From contig NZ_AFWJ01000112.1 in assembly GCF_000222685.1 (NCBI RefSeq), forward strand, positions 154,087-218,086: a stretch of DNA of 64,000 nt, written 5' to 3'. Below the pieces are notes generated by a model. That model was not told where the DNA came from. It did no database searches and was given only the letters and a program-made list of their open reading frames with translations. Below are positions 26,026 to 35,287 of the stretch, piece by piece; within the stretch, counting starts at the first letter, position 1; each line of letters opens with the position of its first letter. Source of the stretch: Vibrio nigripulchritudo ATCC 27043. GTDB taxonomy: Bacteria; Pseudomonadota; Gammaproteobacteria; Enterobacterales; Vibrionaceae. Position numbers and translations under genes: made by a program.

Positions 26026-27363
26026 ATGTCTAAGAGACGTTATTTTGGTACCGATGGTGTACGTGGAAAAGTTGGACAGTACCCTATCACTCCCGATTTT
26101 GTGTTAAAGCTTGGCTGGGCTGCTGGACGTGTACTTGCTAAACAAGGTACAAAGAAAGTCATTATTGGTAAAGACACCCGTATCTCTGGGTACATGCTGG
26201 AATCAGCTCTTGAGGCAGGCTTGGCTGCTGCTGGCTTGAAAGCTACCTTTACTGGACCAATGCCTACACCTGCCGTCGCATACCTTACGCAAACTTTTCG
26301 TGCGGAAGCGGGAATTGTGATTTCAGCATCGCATAACCCTTACTATGACAACGGCATTAAGTTCTTCTCTTCAGAGGGCACAAAACTTCCTGACGATATT
26401 GAACTTGCTATCGAAGCCGAACTTGATAAGGACATCGAGTGCGTAGAGTCTGCGCAGCTTGGTAAAGCATCTCGACTTAACGATGCAGCTGGTCGATATA
26501 TTGAGTTCTGTAAGAGCACTTTTCCTAACAAGCTAAGCCTTGCTGGAATGAAGATCGTTGTCGATTGTGCGCACGGCGCAACATACCACATTGCTCCTAG
26601 CGTATTTAAAGAGTTGGGTGCTGACGTTATCGCTATGGGTGTGGAACCAAATGGCACGAACATCAACGATGAAGTCGGTGCGACTGATGTTCGAGCGCTG
26701 CAAAAGCGCGTTGTAGAAGAGCAAGCAAACCTAGGCTTGGCCTTTGATGGCGACGGCGATCGCATCATCATGGTTGACGAGCTTGGCAACAAAGTAGATG
26801 GCGACCAAATTGCCTACATCATTGCTCGAGATGCGCTGCGTCGCGGTGAACTGAAAGGTGGTGTAGTCGGCACTCTGATGACCAACCTAGGTATGGAGAA
26901 TGGGCTAAAGCAATTAGGTATCCCATTTGTACGTGCAGCAGTTGGTGATCGTTATGTTATGGAACAACTGCTTGAAAAAGGCTGGAAGATCGGTGCTGAA
27001 AACTCCGGTCATGTCATCCTATTGGATAAAGTTACAACCGGTGATGCTATTGTTGCAGCTCTTCAGGTTCTGGCTTCTGTTGTTGGCAGCGAGATGTCAT
27101 TGAACGAACTGTCGCAAGGAATGACACTCTATCCACAGGTGCTTGAAAATGTTCGATTTAGCGGTGATTCGAACCCGCTCGACGCTCAGGCTGTAAAGGA
27201 TGCAGTGGCAATTGTTGAAAGCAAACTTGGCGAAAAAGGTCGAGTACTCTTAAGAAAATCAGGTACCGAACCTCTGCTACGTGTAATGGTTGAAGGTGAA
27301 GATGCTGAGTTGGTTCAGCAATCTGCGCTTGATATAGCTGAAGCAGTAAAAGCAAACTGCTGA
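26026..27363 (+). CDS. glmM: Phosphoglucosamine mutase
   Basis: Converts glucosamine-6-P to glucosamine-1-P for UDP-GlcNAc, used in murein and LPS. The alpha-D-phosphohexomutase fold is seen with the phospho-serine S102 in ISASHNP, the Mg2+ loop DGDGDR (~241-246), and the sugar-binding GENSGH (~326). The C-terminal phosphate loop is [12 protein letters not shown]. The 445-residue length is normal. It follows folP by 18 bp and starts with AGGAAAC before ATG. Confidence 0.96.
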   Translation: MSKRRYFGTDGVRGKVGQYPITPDFVLKLGWAAGRVLAKQGTKKVIIGKDTRISGYMLESALEAGLAAAGLKATFTGPMPTPAVAYLTQTFRAEAGIVISASHNPYYDNGIKFFSSEGTKLPDDIELAIEAELDKDIECVESAQLGKASRLNDAAGRYIEFCKSTFPNKLSLAGMKIVVDCAHGATYHIAPSVFKELGADVIAMGVEPNGTNINDEVGATDVRALQKRVVEEQANLGLAFDGDGDRIIMVDELGNKVDGDQIAYIIARDALRRGELKGGVVGTLMTNLGMENGLKQLGIPFVRAAVGDRYVMEQLLEKGWKIGAENSGHVILLDKVTTGDAIVAALQVLASVVGSEMSLNELSQGMTLYPQVLENVRFSGDSNPLDAQAVKDAVAIVESKLGEKGRVLLRKSGTEPLLRVMVEGEDAELVQQSALDIAEAVKANC

Positions 27364-27376
27364 GTATAATAACGGG

Positions 27377-27403
27377 GAGCAAAGAGTGTTGCTTTGCTCT
27401 TTA
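27377..27403 (+). terminator. Weak terminator after glmM
   Basis: GAGCAAAG (27377-27384) pairs with CTTTGCTC (27392-27399), followed by TTTATAT, a poor T-run. Confidence 0.5.
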
Positions 27404-27508
27404 TATAGTGGGTTATTTGTCTAAATGTATTGAAAGGTGCTTTTTTTAGCGCTTTGCTAATATTTTGACCACTTAACCCCTAAGCTTTACAATTTAGTGA
27501 ATTTTTAC

Positions 27509-27537
27509 TTGTCAGCGTTATAGGCATTCGATAGTAT
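27509..27537 (+). promoter_or_regulatory. secG promoter
   Basis: TTGTCA (27509-27514), 17-bp spacer, TAGTAT (27532-27537): a good sigma-70 match about 97 bp before the secG start. Confidence 0.6.
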
Positions 27538-27633
27538 TGCTCCGCCTTCGAAAGGGAGGTGCGCTAGCCTTGTCTCTGTAACCCGGTTCAGTACGACGGC
27601 GCTGGCTCAACAATTTGGAACATAGGTGGAAGA

Positions 27634-27978
27634 ATGTTTACAGTTCTACTTGTGATTTACCTGTTGGCAGCGATTGGTGTTATTGGCCTAGTGTTGATTC
27701 AACAAGGTAAAGGCGCAGATATGGGAGCTTCGTTCGGAGCTGGTGCTTCAAACACAGTGTTTGGCGCGAGTGGCTCAGGAAATTTCCTAACCCGAACAAC
27801 TGCAATTTTTGCAATCGTATTTTTTATCGTTAGCTTGGTTCTTGGTCGTATGTCTACAAACAGCGGCGAAACAGAAAGCATTCTAGCGAACCCAAGTCAG
27901 GCTGCATCAACTATTGAGCAACCGGCTGATGTAACGAGTGAAATTCCTGCCGGAAACGGCGACGAAATTCCTCAATAA
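27634..27978 (+). CDS. secG: Preprotein translocase subunit SecG
   Basis: Small subunit of the SecYEG channel. The 114-residue protein has two membrane helices (~3-22 and ~52-72) flanking the conserved cytoplasmic loop LIQQGKGADMGASFGAG. The C-tail is acidic and variable. GGTGGAAGA precedes the ATG. A tRNA-Leu gene follows 9 bp after the stop, so the tRNA is likely cut from the secG transcript. Confidence 0.95.
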   Translation: MFTVLLVIYLLAAIGVIGLVLIQQGKGADMGASFGAGASNTVFGASGSGNFLTRTTAIFAIVFFIVSLVLGRMSTNSGETESILANPSQAASTIEQPADVTSEIPAGNGDEIPQ

Positions 27979-27987
27979 AGAATTTAT

Positions 27988-28071
27988 GCCGAGATGGTGA
28001 AATTGGTAGACACGCTAGCATGAGGTGCTAGTGCCTTAGGTGTGAGGGTTCGAGTCCCTCTCTCGGCACCA
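27988..28071 (+). tRNA. leuU: tRNA-Leu (anticodon GAG)
   Basis: Acceptor GCCGAGA pairs with TCTCGGC, followed by encoded ACCA. The anticodon stem CTAGC/GCTAG frames the loop ATGAGGT with anticodon GAG. A long variable arm, typical of tRNA-Leu, and the T-arm GAGGGTTCGAGTCCCTC are present. E. coli has the same secG-leuU order. Confidence 0.96.
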
Positions 28072-28084
28072 TGATTCTACAAAC

Positions 28085-28112
28085 TTGTAAAATACTGCCT
28101 TGGGCGTATAAT
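28085..28112 (+). promoter_or_regulatory. Initiator tRNA / nusA operon promoter
   Basis: TTGTAA (28085-28090), 16-bp spacer, consensus TATAAT (28107-28112). The start point would fall some 8 bp before the mature tRNA. It lies between the two tRNA genes, as the metY-nusA promoter does in E. coli. Confidence 0.7.
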
Positions 28113-28126
28113 GCTCAGCAGTCGGA

Positions 28127-28203
<77 letters not shown>

Positions 28204-28306
28204 AATTTCACATGAATAGGTAGTGAATTTAGGTTGCAAGTTTGTGCGGTATAACCTAACCGCAAGCTGAACAAAATAATGTTCAGTTATATCAGGGTCC
28301 AGCAAC

Positions 28307-28333
28307 AAAAACCCCGACTAATCGGGGTTTTTT
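28307..28333 (+). terminator. Terminator after the initiator tRNA
   Basis: AAACCCCGA/TCGGGGTTT with a CTAA loop and six T. It is the first of two terminators ahead of rimP. Confidence 0.92.
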
Positions 28334-28374
28334 GTTATTTGTATTTTGTGTTGTGCAAAATATGAGTAATGTTC

Positions 28375-28407
28375 GGGCTATTTGATAGGGCTATTAGCCC
28401 TTTTTTT
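28375..28407 (+). terminator. Attenuator-like terminator in the rimP leader
   Basis: GGGCT (28388-28392) pairs with AGCCC (28396-28400), then seven T. An identical GGGCTA just upstream (28375-28380) could pair with the same TAGCCC and break the terminator, so an antiterminated form is possible. It lies 32 bp before rimP. E. coli also has terminators between metY and rimP, used in NusA autocontrol. Confidence 0.65.
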
Positions 28408-28438
28408 GTTTCTAGAGTGGTTATCTAAAGGTGAGATC

Positions 28439-28894
28439 ATGACGGGTTTAGAAAGACAACTGACTGAAATGCTAGATGCGCCAGTGGCTGCTTCTGGTTA
28501 TGAGTTAGTTGGATTGGAGTTCATCCGTGCAGGTGAGCATTCAACATTGCGTATTTACATCGATCACGAGAATGGCATCAATGTCGATGACTGTGCAGAA
28601 GTAAGTCATCAGGTAAGTGCGGTATTGGATGTTGAAGATCCAATCTCTGTTGCCTACAACCTAGAAGTATCTTCGCCTGGATTAGAGCGACCACTGTTTA
28701 AAGCAGAACACTATCAACAGTTTATTGGTCACGAGGTCAGCCTTGTCTTGAAAATGGCTATGGGCAACCGTCGTAAATGGAAGGGTGTGATTGAGGGCGT
28801 AGAAGGCGAAACGATCACAATCACAGTGGATGGTGCGAAAGAAGAGTTTGCTCTAAGCAACATTTCCAAAGCTAACCTGATCCCTAAGTTTTAA
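28439..28894 (+). CDS. rimP: Ribosome maturation factor RimP
   Basis: Needed for 30S assembly around S12. The 151-residue protein has the N-terminal RimP domain ([17 protein letters not shown], then the [15 protein letters not shown] stretch and SSPGLERPL) and a C-terminal Sm-like barrel (~85-150). I chose ATG 28439, preceded by AAGGTGAG; the frame is open 19 codons upstream but that part overlaps the leader terminator. nusA follows after 18 bp. Confidence 0.95.
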   Translation: MTGLERQLTEMLDAPVAASGYELVGLEFIRAGEHSTLRIYIDHENGINVDDCAEVSHQVSAVLDVEDPISVAYNLEVSSPGLERPLFKAEHYQQFIGHEVSLVLKMAMGNRRKWKGVIEGVEGETITITVDGAKEEFALSNISKANLIPKF

Positions 28895-28912
28895 GTCTTA
28901 AGAGGCTAGAGA

Positions 28913-30400
28913 ATGAACAGAGAAATTTTAGCGGTAGTAGAAGCTGTTTCTAACGAAAAGGCGGTTCCTCGTGAGCGTATTTTTGAAGCGCTGGAAATCG
29001 CGTTAGCCACAGCTACTAAAAAGAAATACGAAATCGAAATCGATGTTCGTGTTGCGATCGATCGCAAAACAGGTGATTTCGACACTTACCGCCGCTGGTT
29101 GGTTGTAGAAGAAGTAGAAAGCCCAACAAAAGAAATTTCACTAGAAGCTGCACAATACGATGATGAAGAAATCGAATTAGGTGGCTTTATCGAAGACGAT
29201 ATCGAATCCGTCACTTTTGACCGAATCACTACACAAACCGCTAAGCAAGTTATCGTACAGAAAGTACGTGAAGCTGAGCGTGCGCAAATCGTTGAGCAAT
29301 TCATTGACAACGAAGGTGATCTAATCACTGGTGCAGTTAAAAAAGTAAACCGCGACACCGTCGTATTGGATCTTGGTAATAACGCTGAAGCTGTGATTCT
29401 ACGTGACGACCAACTTCCTCGTGAAAACTTCCGCCCAGGTGACCGTGTACGTGGTCTTCTTTACAAAGTGGCGCCGGAAGCACGTGGTTTCCAATTGTTT
29501 GTCACTCGTTCTAAGCCAGAAATGTTGTCTGAGCTATTCCGAGTGGAAGTGCCAGAAATTGCAGAAGAGTTAATTGAGCTAAAAGGCGCAGCGCGCGATC
29601 CTGGCTCACGTGCAAAAATCGCAGTGAAAACTAACGACAAACGTATCGACCCTGTTGGTGCTTGTGTTGGTATGCGTGGTGCACGTGTTCAGGCTGTATC
29701 TGGCGAATTAGGTGGTGAGCGAATCGATATCGTACTGTGGGACGACAATCCTGCTCAATTCGTTATCAACGCAATGGCTCCTGCTGATGTGGCTTCCATC
29801 ATTGTTGATGAAGATGCACATGCAATGGACATTGCGGTTGAAGCCGATAACCTTGCACAAGCTATCGGTCGTAACGGTCAGAACGTACGTCTGGCTTCTC
29901 AACTAACAGGTTGGGAACTGAACGTAATGACAGTTGCAGATCTAGAGAAGAAGCATCAGGAAGAATCTGGTGCGGCTATCGAAAACTTCATGAAGTACCT
30001 GGACATCGAGCAGGACTTTGCAGAGCTTCTGGTTGAAGAAGGTTTCTCAACGCTTGAAGAAGTGGCGTACGTTCCAGTTAACGAACTGCTTGAAGTTGAC
30101 GGTCTGAACGAAGAAATCGTAGAAGAGCTTCGTCAGCGTGCGAAAGATGCATTGACGACCATTGCATTGGCACAAGAAGAATCATTTGACGGCCTGGAGC
30201 CGGCAGAAGACCTGCTCGCACTTGAAGGTCTGGAACGCGAAATGGCGTTCAAACTCGCAGCTAAAGGTGTGGTTACACTCGAAGACCTCGCTGACCAGGG
30301 CACTGATGAAATAGAAGGCATTGAAGGTTTAACAGAAGAGCGTGCTGGTGAGCTAATTATGGCTGCACGTAACATCTGTTGGTTTGGCGACGAAGAATAA
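28913..30400 (+). CDS. nusA: Transcription elongation/termination factor NusA
   Basis: Binds RNA polymerase, promotes pausing and termination, and takes part in antitermination. The 495-residue protein shows the N-terminal polymerase-binding domain (~1-125), S1 (~135-200), two KH domains (~200-345, with [12 protein letters not shown] and [12 protein letters not shown]) and the two acidic repeats AR1/AR2 (~365-430, ~440-495) found in gammaproteobacteria. It is the second gene of the rimP-nusA-infB operon, with AGAGGCTAGAGA before ATG. Confidence 0.97.
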   Translation: MNREILAVVEAVSNEKAVPRERIFEALEIALATATKKKYEIEIDVRVAIDRKTGDFDTYRRWLVVEEVESPTKEISLEAAQYDDEEIELGGFIEDDIESVTFDRITTQTAKQVIVQKVREAERAQIVEQFIDNEGDLITGAVKKVNRDTVVLDLGNNAEAVILRDDQLPRENFRPGDRVRGLLYKVAPEARGFQLFVTRSKPEMLSELFRVEVPEIAEELIELKGAARDPGSRAKIAVKTNDKRIDPVGACVGMRGARVQAVSGELGGERIDIVLWDDNPAQFVINAMAPADVASIIVDEDAHAMDIAVEADNLAQAIGRNGQNVRLASQLTGWELNVMTVADLEKKHQEESGAAIENFMKYLDIEQDFAELLVEEGFSTLEEVAYVPVNELLEVDGLNEEIVEELRQRAKDALTTIALAQEESFDGLEPAEDLLALEGLEREMAFKLAAKGVVTLEDLADQGTDEIEGIEGLTEERAGELIMAARNICWFGDEE

Positions 30401-30421
30401 TTTCAGCAAGGAGGAAGTGGC

Positions 30422-33130
30422 ATGACAGAATTAACGGTTAAAGCACTGAGTGATGAGATTGGTACGCCAGTTGACCGCTTGATTGAGCAACTTGCTGATG
30501 CTGGGATGAAAAAAGCGGGCACAGATACCGTATCTGACGATGAGAAGCAAAAGCTTCTCACTCATTTGAAAAAAGAGCATGGTGATACCTCAGGGGAATC
30601 CGAGCCTACGCGCTTGACTCTCCAGCGTAAGACTCGCAGCACTTTAAGTGTGAATGCGGGCGGCGGTAAGAGTAAAAATGTTCAAGTAGAGGTGCGTAAG
30701 AAGCGCACGTACGTAAAACGCAGTGCAATCGACGAAGAAGCTAAGCGAGAAGCTGAGGAAGCAGCAAAACGTGAAGCTGAAGAGCTAGCGAAGCGTGAAG
30801 CGGAAGAGCTAGCTAAACGTGAAGCTGCAGAGAAAGCACAACGCGAAGCTGAAGAGAAAGCCAAACGAGAAGCTGAGGAAGCAGCTAAACGTGAAGCGGA
30901 AGAAAAAGCCAAGCGCGTACAAGCTGATAAGGCTAAGAAAGAAATGAACACAAAGAGTGCGGAATTAAGTTCGCAGGCAAAACAAGAAGCTGATGAGCTA
31001 AAACGCCGTCAGGAACAAGAAGCACAGCGTAAAGCAGAAGCTGAAGCGGCTAAACTGGTTGAAGAAGCCCGTAAGCTAGCTGAAGAGAATGCAGCTCGTT
31101 GGTCAGAAGCTGAAAAGAAAGAGAAATCAATGGAAGAGGGTGACTACCACGTTACTACTTCTACATTTGCTCGCGAAGCTGAAGATGCAGCTGACCAAAG
31201 CGAAGAGAAAGCTCCTCGTCGTCGTAAGAAGAAAGCTTCTACCAACAACGATGATCGTGGTAATAACCGCAATGGTGGCAATCGCAACCAACGTGGTGGT
31301 CGTGGTGGTAAGAAAGGTAAGCTGGCTAAGCCAACTTCCATGCAGCATGGCTTCGATAAGAGTGCTTCTGTTGCTAAATCTGACGTTGTCATCGGTGAGA
31401 CGATTGTTGTTTCTGAACTGGCGAGCAAGATGTCAGTGAAAGCAACTGAAGTTATCAAAGTGATGATGAAGATGGGTGCAATGGCAACCATCAACCAGGT
31501 AATCGACCAAGAAACTGCACAGCTAGTTGCAGAAGAAATGGGTCACAAAGTTATCCTGCGCAAAGAAAACGAATTGGAAGAAGCAGTACTGTCTGATCGT
31601 GACAATAACGCTGAAGCGGTTCCTCGTGCTCCAGTTGTTACTATCATGGGTCACGTTGACCACGGTAAAACTTCGACACTTGACTACATCCGTAAAGCAC
31701 ACGTTGCTTCAGGTGAAGCGGGCGGTATTACCCAGCACATCGGTGCATACCACGTTGAAACTGAAAACGGCATGATCACTTTCCTTGATACTCCTGGACA
31801 CGCCGCGTTTACCGCAATGCGTGCTCGTGGTGCTCAAGCGACAGATATCGTTGTTCTTGTTGTAGCAGCAGACGATGGCGTAATGCCACAGACGATCGAA
31901 GCGATTCAGCACGCGAAAGCGGCGGAAGTACCTCTGATTGTTGCTGTGAACAAGATCGATAAAGAAGACGCAAACCCAGACAACGTGAAAAACGAGCTGG
32001 CACAGTACGACGTTATCCCAGAAGAGTGGGGCGGTGAGAACATGTTCGTTCACATCTCTGCGAAACAGGGTACTAACATCGAAGGTCTTCTAGAAACCAT
32101 TCTTCTGCAATCTGAAGTTCTTGAACTGACAGCGGTTGAAGAAGGCATGGCGTCTGGCGTAGTCGTAGAATCTCGTCTGGATAAAGGTCGTGGTCCTGTT
32201 GCGACTGTACTGGTTCAGTCTGGTACGCTAAACAAAGGCGATATCGTACTTTGTGGTCAGGAATACGGTCGTGTTCGTGCAATGCGCGATGAGAACGGTC
32301 AAGAGATCTCAACGGCAGGTCCTTCTATCCCAGTAGAAATCTTGGGTCTGTCTGGTGTTCCTGCATCTGGTGACGAAGCAACAGTGGTACGTGATGAGCG
32401 TAAAGCACGTGAAGTAGCGAACTACCGTCAAGGTAAATTCCGTGAAGTTAAACTGGCTCGTCAACAGAAAGCGAAGCTGGAGAACATGTTTGCGAACATG
32501 TCTGCGGGTGAAGTGGCTGAGCTTAACGTTGTTCTTAAAGCTGACGTACAGGGCTCTGTAGAAGCTATCGCAGATTCTCTACGTAAACTTTCTACTGACG
32601 AAGTGAAAGTGAACATCGTAGGTTCTGGTGTTGGTGGTATTACAGAAACTGACGCAGTACTTGCAGCGGCTTCTAACGCTATCATCCTAGGCTTTAACGT
32701 ACGTGCTGATGCTTCTGCTCGTCGTACTGTTGAAACTGAAAACCTAGACCTTCGTTACTACTCAATCATTTACCAATTGATTGACGAAGTGAAACAAGCA
32801 ATGGGCGGTATGCTTGCTCCAGAATTCAAGCAAGAGATCATTGGTCTTGCTGAAGTACGTGACGTGTTTAAGTCGCCGAAACTGGGTGCAATCGCTGGTT
32901 GTATGGTTACTGAAGGTCTTATCAAGCGTAACAACCCAATCCGCGTACTACGCGACAACGTAGTAATCTACGAAGGTGAGCTAGAATCTCTACGCCGCTT
33001 CAAAGATGACGTTCAAGAAGTTAAGAACGGCTACGAGTGTGGTATCGGCGTTAAGAACTACAACGATGTTCGTGTAGGCGATCAAATCGAAGTATTCGAA
33101 ATCGTTGAAGTGAAACGTACTCTAGACTAA
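30422..33130 (+). CDS. infB: Translation initiation factor IF-2
   Basis: GTPase that brings fMet-tRNA to the 30S subunit and helps join the subunits. The 902-residue protein starts with the IF2N fold (~1-52), followed by a charged helical linker (~100-240) built from about eight AKREAEE-like heptads (30740-30919), an Arg/Gly/Asn-rich stretch (~265-300), a second IF2N (~325-385), the G domain with GHVDHGKT (410-417), DTPGH and NKID, then domains II-IV. E. coli makes shorter forms from internal starts; such sites may exist here. GGAGG precedes ATG by 7 bp. Confidence 0.97.
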   Translation: MTELTVKALSDEIGTPVDRLIEQLADAGMKKAGTDTVSDDEKQKLLTHLKKEHGDTSGESEPTRLTLQRKTRSTLSVNAGGGKSKNVQVEVRKKRTYVKRSAIDEEAKREAEEAAKREAEELAKREAEELAKREAAEKAQREAEEKAKREAEEAAKREAEEKAKRVQADKAKKEMNTKSAELSSQAKQEADELKRRQEQEAQRKAEAEAAKLVEEARKLAEENAARWSEAEKKEKSMEEGDYHVTTSTFAREAEDAADQSEEKAPRRRKKKASTNNDDRGNNRNGGNRNQRGGRGGKKGKLAKPTSMQHGFDKSASVAKSDVVIGETIVVSELASKMSVKATEVIKVMMKMGAMATINQVIDQETAQLVAEEMGHKVILRKENELEEAVLSDRDNNAEAVPRAPVVTIMGHVDHGKTSTLDYIRKAHVASGEAGGITQHIGAYHVETENGMITFLDTPGHAAFTAMRARGAQATDIVVLVVAADDGVMPQTIEAIQHAKAAEVPLIVAVNKIDKEDANPDNVKNELAQYDVIPEEWGGENMFVHISAKQGTNIEGLLETILLQSEVLELTAVEEGMASGVVVESRLDKGRGPVATVLVQSGTLNKGDIVLCGQEYGRVRAMRDENGQEISTAGPSIPVEILGLSGVPASGDEATVVRDERKAREVANYRQGKFREVKLARQQKAKLENMFANMSAGEVAELNVVLKADVQGSVEAIADSLRKLSTDEVKVNIVGSGVGGITETDAVLAAASNAIILGFNVRADASARRTVETENLDLRYYSIIYQLIDEVKQAMGGMLAPEFKQEIIGLAEVRDVFKSPKLGAIAGCMVTEGLIKRNNPIRVLRDNVVIYEGELESLRRFKDDVQEVKNGYECGIGVKNYNDVRVGDQIEVFEIVEVKRTLD

Positions 33131-33186
33131 TTGACAAAGTTGCAATGATATCAATCTGATAGATTGCAAAGGTTGTTGAATACACC

Positions 33187-33215
33187 ATGGGGGGCCTTTG
33201 CCCCCCATTCTTTCT
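33187..33215 (+). other. G6/C6 stem-loop between infB and rbfA
   Basis: ATGGGGGGC (33187-33195) pairs perfectly with GCCCCCCAT (33200-33208) around CTTT, followed by TCTTTCTA. It may be a weak terminator that lowers downstream expression, or an mRNA-stabilising structure. Confidence 0.6.
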
Positions 33216-33230
33216 ATAGTGAGAAAAGAA

Positions 33231-33626
33231 ATGTCAAAAGAATTTAGCCGCACGCAGCGCGTGTCGCAGCAACTACAAAAAGAACTGGCGCTCATTTTGC
33301 AACGTGAAGTTCGTGATTCACGCATTGGTATGGTGACCATCTCCGACGTTGAAGTGTCTCGTGATCTGGCTTATGCAAAAGTATTTGTGACTTTCCTATG
33401 TGTGGGTGAGCAAACCCCAGAAAGCAGCCTTGCAGCGTTGAAAGAACACGAAGTTCAAATTCGTATGATGCTAGGTAAGCGTATTCGTCTTCGCCTGACT
33501 CCAGAAGTTCGTTTTACTTACGACAACACACTGGTTGAAGGTATGCGTATGTCCAACCTTGTGAGTGAAGTGGTTAGCAAAGACAAGCAGAAGAAAGAAG
33601 ATGCAGGTCGTGGAGACGAAGAATAA
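33231..33626 (+). CDS. rbfA: Ribosome-binding factor A
   Basis: Late 30S maturation factor that binds near the 5' helix of 16S rRNA; needed in the cold. The KH-like fold is seen over ~1-110, with [18 protein letters not shown] at the start and the Ala kink region. I chose ATG 33231, giving 131 residues starting [11 protein letters not shown]. The stop codon overlaps the truB start by one base (TAATG), so the two are translationally coupled. Confidence 0.95.
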   Translation: MSKEFSRTQRVSQQLQKELALILQREVRDSRIGMVTISDVEVSRDLAYAKVFVTFLCVGEQTPESSLAALKEHEVQIRMMLGKRIRLRLTPEVRFTYDNTLVEGMRMSNLVSEVVSKDKQKKEDAGRGDEE

Positions 33627-34570
33627 TGGGACGTCGTCGTAAAGGACGTCCGGTTAACGGCGTCGTTCTTCTCGATAAGCCGACGGGCATTTCATCGAAC
33701 GATGCGCTGCAAAAAGTAAAGCGTATCTATTTCGCTGAAAAGGCTGGGCACACAGGGGCTTTAGATCCGCTAGCAACAGGCATGTTGCCGATTTGTCTGG
33801 GCGAAGCGACCAAGTTTTCGCAATTCCTTTTGGATTCAGATAAACGGTATGTGGTGATAGCCAAACTGGGTGAGCGTACCAATACTTCGGATTCAGATGG
33901 CGAAGTTGTTGAAACTCGCGATGTGAATGTCACCGAAGAACAGCTTCTTGAATGCATTGAGAAATTCAAAGGCACGACGGACCAAATTCCTTCGATGTTC
34001 TCGGCGTTGAAATACCAGGGTCGCCCGCTATACGAGTACGCTCGTGAAGGTATTGAAGTACCTCGTGAATCTCGTAAAATCACAGTCTACTCCATTGAGC
34101 TGCTTCGATTTGAAGGCGATGAAGTCGAAATGGAAGTCCACTGCTCTAAAGGGACGTACATTCGAACGATTACCGATGACCTGGGTGAGATGCTCGGTTG
34201 CGGAGCACACGTAACGTATCTGCGTCGAACTGGTGTTGCCAATTACCCTTATGAGCGCATGGTAACACTGGAGCAACTGAACGAGCTTCTTGAGCATGCC
34301 AACGATCAAGGTTTGCCACCAAAAGAGTTACTTGATGTATTGTTGTTGCCAATGGATACCGCTGTTGAAGGTTTACCAGAGGTCAATCTCAACGCAGAAC
34401 TGACGCACATGGTTCAGCATGGTCAGCCTGTTCAGGTGTTTGGTGCACCGATCGAAGGTACGGTTCGCATGACAAGTGGTGACGAAAAATTGTTTATTGG
34501 CGTAGGTGAAATCGACGATGATGGCAAAGTGGCACCCAAGCGTTTAGTGGTCTTTAGAGACGAAGAGTAA
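33626..34570 (+). CDS. truB: tRNA pseudouridine-55 synthase
   Basis: Makes pseudouridine 55 in the T-loop of tRNAs. Catalytic Asp is D47 in [12 protein letters not shown] (41-52); the family segments [13 protein letters not shown] and the [24 protein letters not shown] region are present, and a PUA-like C-end (~250-314). It has 314 residues, the normal length. Start overlaps the rbfA stop; a terminator follows before rpsO. Confidence 0.96.
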   Translation: MGRRRKGRPVNGVVLLDKPTGISSNDALQKVKRIYFAEKAGHTGALDPLATGMLPICLGEATKFSQFLLDSDKRYVVIAKLGERTNTSDSDGEVVETRDVNVTEEQLLECIEKFKGTTDQIPSMFSALKYQGRPLYEYAREGIEVPRESRKITVYSIELLRFEGDEVEMEVHCSKGTYIRTITDDLGEMLGCGAHVTYLRRTGVANYPYERMVTLEQLNELLEHANDQGLPPKELLDVLLLPMDTAVEGLPEVNLNAELTHMVQHGQPVQVFGAPIEGTVRMTSGDEKLFIGVGEIDDDGKVAPKRLVVFRDEE

Positions 34571-34591
34571 CGTCAGAACCCTGCTAAATTG

Positions 34592-34618
34592 AAACCGAAG
34601 CCTTACGCTTCGGTTTTG
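34592..34618 (+). terminator. truB terminator
   Basis: AAACCGAAGC/GCTTCGGTTTT with a five-base loop. Confidence 0.9.
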
Positions 34619-34643
34619 TTTTTAGAGTTTTAATTCTGTTCGC

Positions 34644-34672
34644 TTGTGTTTACAAAATACACCCCGTATAAT
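34644..34672 (+). promoter_or_regulatory. rpsO promoter
   Basis: TTGTGT (34644-34649), exactly 17-bp spacer, TATAAT (34667-34672). The leader to the rpsO ATG is about 68 nt, the region where S15 represses its own translation in E. coli. Confidence 0.75.
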
Positions 34673-34746
34673 GCGCGCTTCGCGTGTCGGCTGAATCAGA
34701 GATTGGCTGGCACAGTTTTAACTTTAACTCTTATTAGGAGAGAATT

Positions 34747-35016
34747 ATGTCTCTGAATGCAGAAACTAAAGCAGCAATCGTTGCTGAATACGCACAATCT
34801 GAAGGCGACACTGGTTCACCAGAAGTACAAGTAGCTCTACTGACTGCTTCTATCAACCACCTACAAGGTCACTTCAAAGCGCACAAGCAAGACCACCACA
34901 GCCGTCGCGGTCTTCTACGTATGGTTTCTCGTCGTCGTAAGCTTCTAGACTACCTTAAAGGTAAAAACCTAGAGCGTTACCAAGACCTAATCAAACGTCT
35001 AGGCCTACGTCGCTAA
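34747..35016 (+). CDS. rpsO: 30S ribosomal protein S15
   Basis: Primary 16S rRNA-binding protein of the 30S platform, four helices. The 89-residue length and segments such as [40 protein letters not shown] are those of S15. AGGAGAG lies 6 bp before ATG. It is followed by a strong terminator, then pnp, the standard rpsO-pnp pairing. Confidence 0.98.
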   Translation: MSLNAETKAAIVAEYAQSEGDTGSPEVQVALLTASINHLQGHFKAHKQDHHSRRGLLRMVSRRRKLLDYLKGKNLERYQDLIKRLGLRR

Positions 35017-35030
35017 GATCAGTTTGTTTG

Positions 35031-35057
35031 AAAAAAGGAGCTTCGGCTCCTTTTTTT
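35031..35057 (+). terminator. rpsO terminator
   Basis: AAAAAAGGAGC TTCG GCTCCTTTTTTT, a UUCG-capped stem with seven T. Confidence 0.95.
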
Positions 35058-35077
35058 GTGCCTACCGAATGGTGTTT

Positions 35078-35106
35078 AAGACATTTTCCAATAAGTAGTT
35101 TATACT
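35078..35106 (+). promoter_or_regulatory. pnp promoter
   Basis: AAGACA (35078-35083), 17-bp spacer, TATACT (35101-35106). It gives a leader of about 175 nt. Confidence 0.5.
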
Positions 35107-35173
35107 ACTGCGGATTTGGCTTCTGCCAGTCACACAAAGCAGCTTTACAGTCACCGATGTCGACCATAAAGGT

Positions 35174-35219
35174 CGCGGCTAATGAAAACAATTCGGGCGA
35201 ATTCTTTTCATTAGTCGCG
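35174..35219 (+). other. pnp leader stem-loop (probable RNase III substrate)
   Basis: CGCGGCTAATGAAAA (35174-35188) pairs with TTTTCATTAGTCGCG (35205-35219) with one G-U, and the interior AATTC/GAATT adds a second stem around GGGC. The total is about 20 bp. In E. coli the pnp leader hairpin is cut by RNase III and then degraded by PNPase itself, which limits PNPase; the position and length here fit the same role. Confidence 0.75.
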
Positions 35220-35287
35220 ATTGGTAAAGCGCTGTTGTGTTTAATTCAAAACAACAACTTTGAAAAACTCAAAGCTAAGGAATTTAC

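Noticed and set aside
30740-30919. Repeat array in infB considered as a CRISPR or tandem DNA repeat
   Set aside because: The repeat is at protein level within an intact IF-2 frame, with varied codons and no spacers.
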